Assembly: GCA_004380135.1 (NCBI GenBank)
Contig: QXCR01000364.1
Location: 1 to 12,711 of the forward strand
From: Stemphylium vesicarium
Taxonomy: Eukaryota > Ascomycota > Dothideomycetes > Pleosporales > Pleosporaceae
Length of the DNA: 12,711 nt
Direction: 5' to 3'
The notes under the pieces were generated by a model. It had not been told where the DNA came from, did not search any database, and saw only the letters and a list, made by a program, of their open reading frames with translations. This document shows positions 1-6,716 of the stretch, one piece after another. The translations under genes were made by a program, and so were the position numbers. How positions within the stretch are numbered: the stretch's first letter is position 1; the number at the start of each line of letters is the position of its first letter.

Positions 1-1850
1 TCAAGATACTCGGCGTGCTCATGGACGCCAGGCTCAAGTACCACAAGCACATCGCGAGCGCGGCCGCAAAGGGGCTGGAAGCAGCATTAGAGCTTAGGAG
101 GCTGAAAGGGATCTCGCCCACAGTGGCACGGCAGCTGTTCACGGCGACGGTGGCGCCGACGGTGGACTACGCGTCCAACGTGTGGATGCACGCCTGCAAG
201 GACAAACTGGCAAGGCCCATTAACAGGGTGCAGAGAATAGGAGCACGAGCGATCGTAGGGACGTTCGTCACGGTAGCGACGTGGGTGGCAGAGGCAGAGG
301 CGCACATCCCGAGCGCACAAGAGCGATTCTGGAAGCGAGCAGTCAAGCTGTGGACCGACATACACGCATTGCCCGAGACCAACCCGCTGCGAAGAAACAC
401 ATCGCGCATGCGGAAGTTCAGGAGGCAGTACCGCTCGCCGCTCTACCAGGTTGCCGAGGCGCTCAAGGACATAGAGATGGAGCAGATGGAGACGATCCGG
501 CCATGCGTCTTGGCGCCATGGGAGAAGAGAGTGCAGGCAGTAAGTAAGAATGCGGTGCAGAGGCTCAAGGCGAACTGGGCGGTACGCATCGCAGTGAGCA
601 GTTCGTCGCGGAACGGAGTAGTTGAAATGGGAGGTGCGATCAGCATACAGAACAACGAAACACGGTCGTTCTCGACGACACTGGGCAAGAGAGAGGAGCA
701 GAACCCGTACTCGGCAGAGCTGGCGGCGATGGCTGAGGCGCTGAGTAGGCTGCCAAAGCTTCGGTTTCGTAGCATTGCACTCACAACAAGAAACAAAGCC
801 GCTGTGCTTACGCTAAGAAGACCTTGGCAGCAGTCGGGTCAAAGCTACATCAGCAAGCTCTACGAGACCGTGCGGACGCTGAGAAGAGACGGCAACACGG
901 TGACAGCCCTGTGGCTGCCGGCAAGCGAAGAGTGCGAGCTCGCACGTCTCGCCAAGCAGGAGGCAAAGTTATTAACGAGACTGAACGCCAAACTATAGAC
1001 ATAGCTTCCTAGGATGCGATCGACCACGCACAATATTGCACGCAAGTAAGTCAACGCTAAGAAGGTGCCAGAGAAAGTAGGGAACTACTCCAAGCGAATC
1101 GACACGGCACTGCCAGGAAAGCACACACGGCAACTCTACGACCAGCTATCGCGTAAAGAGAGCAGCGTGCTCGCGCAGCTCAGGACAGGCATGGCACGGC
1201 TGAACACGTACCTACACCGCATCAAAGCGTGCGAGACAGACCAGTGCGAGTGCGGACAGGCAGCAGAGACAGTGGAGCACTTTCTGTTCCGATGCAGACG
1301 GTGGACAGCACAGCGAGCAGAGATGCTGCAGTGCACGCAGACAGGCAGAGGAAACGTGTCGCTCTACCTAGGCGGCAAAGCAGCGACAGACGACGCGAAA
1401 TGGGCGCCGAACATGGACGCAGTGCGAGCGACGATTCGATTCGCGATTGCGACAGGAAGACTTGACGCGAATTAACATCTAACGACTAGATAAATCTTAT
1501 CTACTAACACAAACCCATCAACAGTCTTGTGCAGCATAGAGCAGACAGCGCTTCAGCCGCCGAAGATAGGACGCTGAACACTTAGAGAATCTCTTAGAGA
1601 AGCCGACTCTGAGCTAGTCTGCCACCCGCAATACTAACCCACAAGCGCCTGATGAGAGACAGTGGACAGAGAATAAGCAACCTAGATGGCAAGCAAGGGC
1701 TTTGACTTGGACAACAAGCGGCATGAAGGAGCGAGTCAAAGAAGGCATAGGGGCTAGTGAGGCCACGATGTAGCATAAGCAGTGTAGTAGCAGACCAGCT
1801 TTAGTAGCCCTTTCGGCTCGGCCGCCGGGCGTAAATAAATTGTGTGTGTA
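1..1850 (+). mobile_element. 3' part of a Tad1-like LINE retrotransposon, cut by the window edge
   Basis: A non-LTR retrotransposon enters from the left edge and runs on the + strand. The order is the end of the reverse transcriptase, an RNase H-like domain, a C-terminal zinc knuckle and a 3' untranslated stretch (1476 to about 1850). The untranslated stretch ends in a compact GC-rich stem-loop: outer arms GCCC at 1807-1810 and GGGC at 1827-1830, inner arms CGGC at 1814-1817 and GCCG at 1821-1824. An A/T-rich GTAAATAAATTG and a short TG run follow. A structured 3' end followed by simple sequence is common in LINEs, because it is where the reverse transcriptase starts copying. The exact right boundary is uncertain, since I found no target-site duplication. 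The 5' end lies outside the window. Confidence 0.8.
3..1475 (+). pseudogene. LINE ORF2 C-terminal part: reverse transcriptase end, RNase H-like domain, zinc knuckle; interrupted by stops
   Basis: The frame is open from the left edge (residues KILGVLMDARLKYH, typical of the end of the RT domain) to TAG at 996-998. Further stops at 1002 (TAG) and 1047 (TAA) follow in the same frame, and recognisable protein resumes at about 1059 and runs to TAA 1473-1475. No frameshift is needed, so the break is three nonsense codons within about 50 bases. The RNase H-like region spans about residues 188-318 of the first segment. It keeps the glutamate motif (PYSAELAAMAEAL), but the usual first, third and fourth acidic residues appear replaced (AVSSSS, ALTTRNKAA, ECELARLAK). 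The last segment carries CxC-x8-H-x4-C (CECG...EHFLFRC), the knuckle usual at the end of fungal Tad-clade ORF2. There is no native start, because the protein begins upstream of the window. The family call is from protein resemblance. Confidence 0.85.
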
Positions 1851-1887
1851 TAGAAACAATATGCTCGCAAGTGCCGTCTGAAGAGTA

Positions 1888-2164
1888 CACACTCATGCGG
1901 TTGCAGCTTCCGATTTTTATAAGCAGACGACTATTAATCCCAGGCTAAGCCCCTTTCAATCAATGGCAATGTTACCTAAATGGTACTAGCAGTCATTAGC
2001 AGTGCCATAGGTCAGTTGTCTCCTAGAGACTCTGACCAATTAAACTAAGATATCTACAGAGTCTAAGCCTTTTTTAAGCAAGCGTATACGGGCGAATCAA
2101 TGTCCCGTGCGGGATAACAACTAAGCCGCGTGCGCGAACAGGAAGCTGCAAGTGCATGAGAGTG
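1888..2164. mobile_element. 277-bp MITE with 24-bp terminal inverted repeats and TA target duplication
   Basis: The terminal inverted repeats are 1888-1911 and 2141-2164. The left end reads CACACTCATGC...TTGCAGCTTCC and the reverse complement of the right end reads CACTCTCATGC...TTGCAGCTTCC; 21 of 24 positions match. A TA dinucleotide lies directly outside each end (1886-1887 and 2165-2166), as for Tc1/mariner-type insertion. No coding capacity is visible in the 229 bp between the ends, so the element would need a transposase supplied elsewhere. It sits between the LINE 3' end and the MOCOS-like pseudogene, 127 bp upstream of that gene's likely ATG. One closely related end occurs again at 4805-4828. 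The boundaries rest on the inverted repeats plus TA; other genomic copies would be needed to prove them. Confidence 0.75.
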
Positions 2165-2431
2165 TACTTAACATCCAAGTCATTTGGGATTTTTTCCGCA
2201 CTGAAATAGTCCGCTCTATCAATCCATCGCAGCCACCCGCTAAGTTACAGTGCTTTATCTGCTATCTAATCCAGGGGGACTCTCTTATACACATGGCATC
2301 CATCCAATCTTTTAAGCCGGGGAAGAAGAATGCTAGCTATAGTCTGGAATGCCCGAGTGGTAGCGAAGAACGTATTGCATACGATGAGCAAGTCAGTCAT
2401 ATGCGGACGTTCGAGTATCCAATGCTTAAGG

Positions 2432-2479
2432 GTATGTGGGATTTCGACCCTCCTTGTATAATTAACTAACTATTAGTAG
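2432..2479 (+). other. 48-nt spliceosomal intron in the MOCOS-like pseudogene
   Basis: The donor is GTATGT at 2432-2437, the branch-point-like AACTAAC lies at 2464-2470, and the acceptor TAG ends at 2479. Removing it joins ...EYPMLKG to SIYLDHGGTT..., which is the continuous conserved N-terminal block of this enzyme family, and keeps the frame. Its size and signals are typical of filamentous ascomycetes. The splice signals survive although the coding frame is broken. Confidence 0.85.
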
Positions 2480-3600
2480 GTTCCATCTATCTTGATCATG
2501 GAGGTACTACTCTGGCGTCGAAACTCTTGCTCACATCTTTTTGCAACAAGATGCAGAGTATTCTCCTTGCAAACCCGCACTCCCATGTATCAAATCCGAG
2601 CGCTACTGCCACCATGGTACATGAAACGCGGTGTAGAGTATTGGCAATGGTCAATGCCGACCCAGCACACTTCGATATTATTTTTACTGCAAATGCGACT
2701 GCTGCAGCAAAGCTGATCGGAGAAAGCTTTTCTGAGGGAAAAGAGGGATTTGATTGCCGTTATCACAGTAACAGCCATACGAGTTTGGTCGGTGTTCGGG
2801 AACTGGCTCACAGCAGTCGCTGCTTCATGTCGAATGGGGAGGTGCAAGACTGGCTCACAAGCGGTCACCACCAGATCGACAGAGGCCTGAGGTCACAAAG
2901 ACCACTATTGTTTGCCTATCCAGCGCAGTCGTATGTCAAATCTCCTGTCCAGATGAGCTTGAGAGACTCCTCTGACTATGTATTCTTGTGTAGGAACATG
3001 AACGGTGAGCGACTTCCACTAGACTAGGCCGGAAAGCTGCGCTTTTCCTCCCATCACCCAAAAGCATACACGCTCCTCGACGTCGCAGCACTCGTATCAA
3101 CAACTCCTCTGGACTAAGGTGACGATACTGTTGCCCCTAACTTCGTCGTTCTCTCTTTTTACAAGATCTTTGGCTTCCCCGATATCGGCGCTTTGATCGT
3201 GCGAAAAGCTGCCGGGCACGTGTTCGACCAACGGAGATATTTTGGGGGCGGAACCACAGAGATGGTGACATGCACTGATGATGTGTGGGTGGCTCGGAAA
3301 GATTCAAGTCTACATACGCGGTTAGAAGACGGAACTATCGCCTTCCGGAGCATACTAGCCTTGAATTGCGCTATCGCAGCCCATCGCAAGCTGTATGGGG
3401 GACTCGAGAGGGTATCTAGCCACACCAGCTGGCTTGCCAAAGAGCTGTATGGGCGCCTTGCGAGTTCCAGATACACCAATGGTCAACCAGTGTACAATGT
3501 GTACAAGTCGGTGGACTCGAGCTACGATGATCCCGAGACGCAAGGCGCGACCGTAGCTTTTAACAAGTACAAATACAATAGTTCGTACATCGGCCCATAG

Positions 3601-3770
3601 TGTCGAAGCCCGGCAAGGGCCTAGCGCCAGGCAGCCACCAGATGGCTCAGCCCTTCCCGTGCTCTGATTGGCCAGGCACTGATTAGTCAGCTGCTCCACC
3701 ATAGATACTCTCCCTCCTTCCATAGCTCAATATACAACACCTTACACACATTTTTTCTCCACCTCCATCA
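3601..3770. mobile_element. 170-bp solo LTR inserted in the MOCOS-like gene, with 5-bp duplication CATAG
   Basis: The insert begins TGTCGAAGCC and ends CTCCATCA, so it has LTR-type TG...CA ends. The pentamer CATAG lies immediately on both sides (3596-3600 and 3771-3775), as expected of retroviral-type integration. Independent support comes from the interrupted protein: conserved MOCOS-type sequence ends at ...SSYIGP before the insert and resumes with HVSTFLREQAIHIRTGSLCNP directly after the second CATAG. Inside are an inverted CCAAT box (GATTGG at about 3667) and a TATA-like AATATAC (about 3729), in keeping with U3 promoter sequence. No internal retroelement sequence is left, so this is best read as the product of LTR-LTR recombination. 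Orientation is not settled; the order of CCAAT and TATA suggests +. Confidence 0.88.
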
Positions 3771-3960
3771 CATAGCATGTTAGTACCTTCCTCCGAGAGC
3801 AGGCGATTCACATCCGCACAGGCTCCTTATGCAATCCTGCGGGCATATCGTGCGCGTTAGGCTTGGATGATGGGTGGCTTCGAGGGGCATTTAAGAAGGG
3901 CTATCGGTGCAATACAGATCAAGATATAGTAGAAGGAATACTAGTTAATATAGTTAGAAT

Positions 3961-4076
3961 TGTCAGGACGCCCTGCAACACTACGCCCTGCAACCAAAAA
4001 GGTACGTATGAACAGTGAACTACTGATCATGGTGCAGGATAGTATATATCGTCATCTGGCCTTAACCGGCCTGACA
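3961..4076 (-). repeat. 3' LTR (116 bp) of the miniature element
   Basis: This is the second copy of the terminal repeat, lacking a CAG triplet present in the other copy after position 10 of the + strand sequence. Its copy of the self-complementary 15-mer is at 4007-4021 and has one change (14 of 15). On the - strand it is preceded by the polypurine tract. Confidence 0.82.
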
Positions 4077-4080
4077 ATAT

Positions 4081-4091
4081 CCCCCTTCTTT
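4081..4091 (-). other. polypurine tract of the miniature element
   Basis: The - strand reads AAAGAAGGGGG followed by ATAT and then the 3' LTR. Such a tract primes plus-strand synthesis in LTR retroelements, and it fixes the element's orientation. The 4-nt gap to the LTR is slightly unusual. Confidence 0.6.
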
Positions 4092-4353
4092 ATAGCGCAT
4101 GCCCTCGGGCGCTCGCGTTCTCGCGCAGGCCACTAGGCGCATACCTATAACAGACAGGTAATACTAGACCCTCCAGCAGCAACGACGGCAGGCGTAGCCT
4201 ATTAGTAATCCCTTGGCACCTAAGCGCTATCCGCGCCGTTCCGGTCCAAGATACACCGTTCTCAGCCAACCTGGCTGGCTTATGCTGAAACTGGCCTTGT
4301 GGGAGATCGAACAATAGACCTTCGGCCCTATTCCTCCGACCCCGCACGCCAGC

Positions 4354-4369
4354 AGTTCACTGATCATAA
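4354..4369 (-). promoter_or_regulatory. candidate self-primer-binding site of the miniature element
   Basis: On the - strand, one base after the 5' LTR, the sequence is TATGATCAGTGAACT (4368 down to 4354). The 5' LTR contains its exact reverse complement on the same strand (AGTTCACTGATCATA, 4433 down to 4419). One mismatch later the pairing continues for three more bases. A transcript starting at about 4433 could therefore fold back and prime on this site, as the Tf1/sushi group does. There is no convincing match to the 3' end of a tRNA at this place. The pairing is seen directly; the priming role is inferred. Confidence 0.6.
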
Positions 4370-4488
4370 TGTCAGGACGCAGCCCTGCACCACTACGCCA
4401 TGCAACCTAAAAGGTACGTATGATCAGTGAACTACTGATCATGGTGCAGGATAGTATATATCGTCATCTGGCCTGACCCGGCCTGACA
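4370..4488 (-). repeat. 5' LTR (119 bp) of the miniature element
   Basis: Read on the - strand it starts TGTCAGGCC and ends CGTCCTGACA, with 7-bp inverted ends (TGTCAGG/CCTGACA) as retroviral-type integrases require. A TATA-like run (TATATA, 4455-4460) lies 27 nt upstream of the stretch 4433-4419 whose transcript would pair with the primer site. The arms TGATCAGT (4421-4428) and ACTGATCA (4434-4441) form a perfect 8-bp hairpin with a 5-nt loop, covering most of the same stretch. Confidence 0.82.
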
Positions 4489-4569
4489 AGAACCACCTTT
4501 AGGGCTATATACACCCTTAAGGATATTAAGGGGCTTATCAGCTTCCTTTCGCGATATACTCTAGAGTAG

Positions 4570-4802
4570 AGAAGAGACCTATAGGCACTGTAGGAGAATT
4601 ATAGAATTAACTATAGAGTTAAGTAGTACTTAGCTATAGTATGCTTAAATAATAGTAGTATCTTATTAAAACCGTAGGTAGTAGGGACATGTCTTTCCTC
4701 CGTAGAAAAGTTTGGAGCTTCAGCGACTCTTCGTAGGTCTAGTTTGCTGAGTCAAGGAGACTCATAAACTCGCGTTCGACAATTTGACTTATAAACACTA
4801 AC
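4570..4802. other. TA-rich stretch downstream of the MOCOS-like pseudogene, no gene
   Basis: About 4575-4685 is very rich in TA dinucleotides (runs such as CTATAGAGTTAAG and CTTAAATAATAG), which fits heavy C-to-T mutation of a RIP type. I see no coding sequence, RNA gene or bounded repeat in it. Confidence 0.5.
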
Positions 4803-4804
4803 TA

Positions 4805-4828
4805 CACTCTGATGCACTTGCAGCTTCC
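4805..4828 (+). repeat. lone terminal inverted repeat of a second MITE
   Basis: The 24 bases match the right end of the 1888-2164 MITE (reverse complement) at 23 of 24 positions, and a TA lies directly before them (4803-4804). About 40 bases further in still resemble the left end of that MITE loosely (roughly 60% by eye). I found no matching right end downstream, so this copy is truncated or too decayed to bound. Confidence 0.6.
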
Positions 4829-5359
4829 GCTTGTTGTATGCCGCCTACCTCTCATCCCACGCAATCCGTCGTCTTGTCTATTATACGTTTGCCCAGAAAG
4901 TGGGAGGCTCTATAAATGTTAGATGTCATTGGTCCTGAACGTTCGTGGATGCGTGACCGAAGACATTGCTGACAAAAGCTAGCACTTTTTAGGTAAGATG
5001 TCACGGTTTGGGGTTCTTTCCTGCTAGCCCATCAGTGACTGCGTTGTGCGTATTGTGACCGTTATATTCAAGGAGTGTCTGGGCTCCATCGTCGCGTCTT
5101 GCGTTGCTGTGTCATGGCTAGATGGCTACCGCTGCCTTTGGTGGACGTGTCGTATTAAGTAGCTTGCTCGCGGATTTTGCTGTCTGTGCCCGCCAGGGCC
5201 GCAACAGCGGCTCTACTAATGCCAACCGACGCTGGGGGACGCGCGGTGGCCTGTAGAGACTGTTGCGGCCACTGGCAAGTGTTTTGATACTTTTTGTGAC
5301 GGTAATTCCAAAAATTGATTTCTCGCTGTATGTCGTGTTTTTCCAATAACTATCGTATG
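4829..5359. other. unassigned stretch, no gene recognised
   Basis: The - strand frame across 5118-5573 runs into the solo LTR and has no family resemblance, so I do not call it. The first part may be the interior of the second MITE. No RNA gene, TIR pair or conserved coding motif was found. Confidence 0.4.
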
Positions 5360-5575
5360 TGTGGGAATTGTCACAGACAGAGCTGTGTACCGTTGCTGGT
5401 ATGGACAAAGCTGTGTACCGTGGTTGGTACGAACCAGGCCGAGCAACGTCCGTGGGGATCCGACAACCTATATAGCAGAGATAGCTTTGAAGAGAGAACA
5501 CGACAAAATCAGAACCATCATCGAACAGAATACATTCATAGTTATTTCCTTTCTTCCCTAGTGAGCCTTCCAACA
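5360..5575. mobile_element. 216-bp solo LTR with 5-bp duplication GTATG
   Basis: It starts TGTGGGAATTGTCACAG and ends CCTTCCAACA, with TG...CA ends. The pentamer GTATG is repeated exactly at 5355-5359 and 5576-5580. A TATA-like CTATATAG lies at about 5468-5475, followed by an A-rich stretch, consistent with + orientation and transcription start inside the LTR. It contains an imperfect tandem duplication with a 28-bp period (5381-5436, both copies starting AGCTGTGTACCGT), probably a U3 enhancer-type repeat. No internal retroelement sequence is present on either side. The sequence is unrelated to the LTR at 3601-3770. Confidence 0.85.
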
Positions 5576-5622
5576 GTATGTGGCTCTATAGCCTCATTTC
5601 TGTGGTGGGCGTGTCTCCGGGC

Positions 5623-5677
5623 GTTCGGTGTCCGTGCACGGTAGAGCGCCGATGAAAGTCCGAGGGTTCCACCGAAC
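5623..5677. repeat. inverted repeat (8-bp arms) upstream of the hAT fragment
   Basis: The arms GTTCGGTG (5623-5630) and CACCGAAC (5670-5677) are perfect complements with a 39-nt GC-rich spacer that itself holds CCGTGCACGG. It lies between the solo LTR and the hAT fragment. No function can be assigned; it may be a relic of a transposon end. Confidence 0.4.
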
Positions 5678-5711
5678 AACACGCTAACAAAGGCTACAAG
5701 TCGAGTACTAC

Positions 5712-6716
5712 TAATCAAGGCTTCAGCCTCTTACAGAGATTATACCTGTCTTTGAGTATTTGCTTGATCAGTACGAGACGCTGCTAAAAACCTACGAGTC
5801 TGTGGACTACAATGTCCATCGCGAGGCTCCCGAAGATCACCTCGCAATCAACTTACGAGCAGGTTGGGCGAAGCTGAACGACTACTACACCAGGCTTGAC
5901 GACTCGCCCTCGTACTACGCCGCAACTTATCTCCATCCATATTCCAAGAATTACTGCAAGTTAACCTGGGCCGACAAACCGGAATGGCTAGCGAAGAACA
6001 ACGCCGCTTTCCAGCAACTTTGGCGGCAATATCTACCTCACGGTACACCCCGAGCTCGCCTTCGGCGCCCTGGCAACGGAATTGACGACGCTATCGATGC
6101 ACTGCTTAATGCTGAGCCTACAACTGAAGCGGAGGCTGTAGACCTTAACGAGTACCAGCGCTGGCACAAGTTCGAGCCACCGTGGACCCGGCAACAACAC
6201 GAGGCTGACGAGGCTATAACCGATATACAATACTGGCTTGGGACGAAGCCTAAGTACCCTAACCTCGCGAGGATGGCGATAGACGTACTGTCTATACCAG
6301 CGTCGAGCTCCGACTTGCGAGCGCTGCTTTAGCGCGCTTGGTGACTTGCTCGAGCCCCGGAGGCGTAAAATTGGCCCAGAACTACTCGCGGCACTCCATT
6401 GTATACGATCATGGGCTGACAGGAAGGTTGAAGCAGCGTCGTCCAGCTCAATCACAGGCGTCACTGGTGAGCTTATAGACGAGCTATACAACATACAAGA
6501 CTGACAAGCTGACGACTCGAAAACGTAGCTACAATACGACACTAAGCTTAATCAAGTTAGCAAGTTTCATCATGTTATCAAGTTTCATCAAGTTATTAAG
6601 TGAAGAAAGCTAATTAAGTCAATCAAGTCAATTTCGATTTTATAAGACGCACTTTTTATACAATTCAAGTCAATTCTACGGCTTCAACTTGATTGACTTG
6701 CGGATTGGCAACTCTG
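5712..6716 (+). mobile_element. 3' part of a hAT transposon with its right terminus
   Basis: Downstream of the transposase remnant, 6505-6716 is AT-rich and dense in a short motif. TCAAGT occurs five times directly (about 6549, 6574, 6586, 6627 and 6664) and once inverted (ACTTGA, about 6686). Such subterminal motif clusters are typical of hAT ends, where transposase binds. The end reads GGATTGGCAACTCTG; its reverse complement starts CAGAGTTGCC, a hAT-like terminus. The 8 bp following (6717-6724, GTAAGTGG) would be the target duplication. No matching left end occurs in the window, so the 5' half has been lost or lies elsewhere. Confidence 0.7.
5715..6504 (+). pseudogene. hAT-family transposase, C-terminal part, frameshifted
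   Basis: The recognisable protein starts at about 5715 (SRLQPLTEIIPVFEYLLDQYE), just after an in-frame TAA at 5712. It carries the motifs of the region before the dimerisation domain (EAPEDHLAINLRAGWAKLNDYY, SPSYYAATYLHPYSK, DKPEWL). It then enters the hATC dimerisation domain (YWLGTKPKYPNLARMAIDVLSIPASS). A single extra T at about 6315-6316 shifts the frame, and the conserved continuation (CERCFSALGDLLEPRRRKIG, then AALHCIRSW) is read in the +1 frame to TGA 6502-6504. The N-terminal zinc finger and most of the catalytic core are missing. Full hAT transposases are usually 600-900 aa; about 260 aa remain. It cannot be active. Family assignment is strong, but subfamily is not determinable from this piece. 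Confidence 0.85.

Larger units (their letters stand above)
3961..4488 (-). mobile_element. 528-bp miniature LTR retrotransposon (TRIM-like), probably non-autonomous and self-primed
   Basis: Two direct repeats of 116 bp (3961-4076) and 119 bp (4370-4488) start TGTCAGGACG and end GGCCTGACA. They differ by six substitutions and one 3-bp indel. Flanking pentamers are AGAAT (3956-3960) and AGAAC (4489-4493), a target duplication with one C/T change. The host pseudogene's frame continues across the element once it is removed. The 293-bp interior encodes no recognisable Gag or Pol; the longest frame (about 85 codons, no ATG) shows no known motif. A polypurine tract on the - strand (AAAGAAGGGGG, 4081-4091) lies 4 nt from the 3961-4076 repeat, so the element reads on the - strand and 4370-4488 is its 5' LTR. 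The candidate primer site adjoins that LTR. By definition it would depend on proteins of a larger relative. Confidence 0.85.
2293..4569 (+). pseudogene. MOCOS-type class-V PLP-dependent enzyme (molybdenum cofactor sulfurase-like, without MOSC domain), broken by two insertions and three stops
   Basis: Four pieces: 2293-2431, 2480-3600, 3776-3960 and 4494-4569, separated by an intron, a solo LTR and a miniature LTR element. They total 1521 nt, or 507 codons including the final TAG, in one frame. Family motifs in order are EYPML before the intron; YLDHGGTT; NPHS; FTANATAA; HTSLVGVRELA; SFYKIFGFPDIGALIVRK, where Lys (3163-3165) is the presumed PLP-binding residue; YFGGGT; LEDGT; and TGSLCNP, with the presumed active Cys at 3830-3832. 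Members of this family move sulfur from cysteine; fungal HxB-type proteins add a C-terminal MOSC domain, absent here. In-frame stops occur at 3025 (TAG), 3115 (TAA) and 3598 (TAG). I chose ATG 2293 because it is the first in-frame ATG downstream of the MITE; the open frame further upstream runs into the MITE end. It could be a stand-alone NifS-like paralogue rather than a true cofactor sulfurase. As it stands it cannot make full-length protein. Confidence 0.85.

Noticed and set aside
443..796. 117-codon open frame on the - strand
   Set aside because: It is the shadow of the LINE ORF2, whose protein resemblance is clear on the + strand.
2152..2292. Longer N-terminus of the MOCOS-like protein starting at 2152
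   Set aside because: The codon at 2152 is GTG and lies inside the right inverted repeat of the MITE. The first ATG outside the MITE is at 2293.
3958..4078. ATTGTCAGG...CCTGACAAT looked like the inverted ends of a 121-bp MITE
   Set aside because: The same unit recurs at 4370-4488 as a direct repeat, the 5-bp duplication flanks the pair rather than each unit, and the host frame rejoins only when 3961-4488 is removed whole.
4270..4350. tRNA-like T-arm (GTTCGATC on the - strand) in the miniature element
   Set aside because: No acceptor stem or anticodon arm of the right spacing can be drawn around it.
4359..4369. Half-tRNA (initiator Met anticodon loop) primer site in the miniature element
   Set aside because: Only TTATGA matches, six bases, against a 15-base perfect match to the element's own LTR.
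5118..5573. 151-codon open frame on the - strand
   Set aside because: It runs through most of the solo LTR and its target duplication, and shows no family motif. It is a chance frame.
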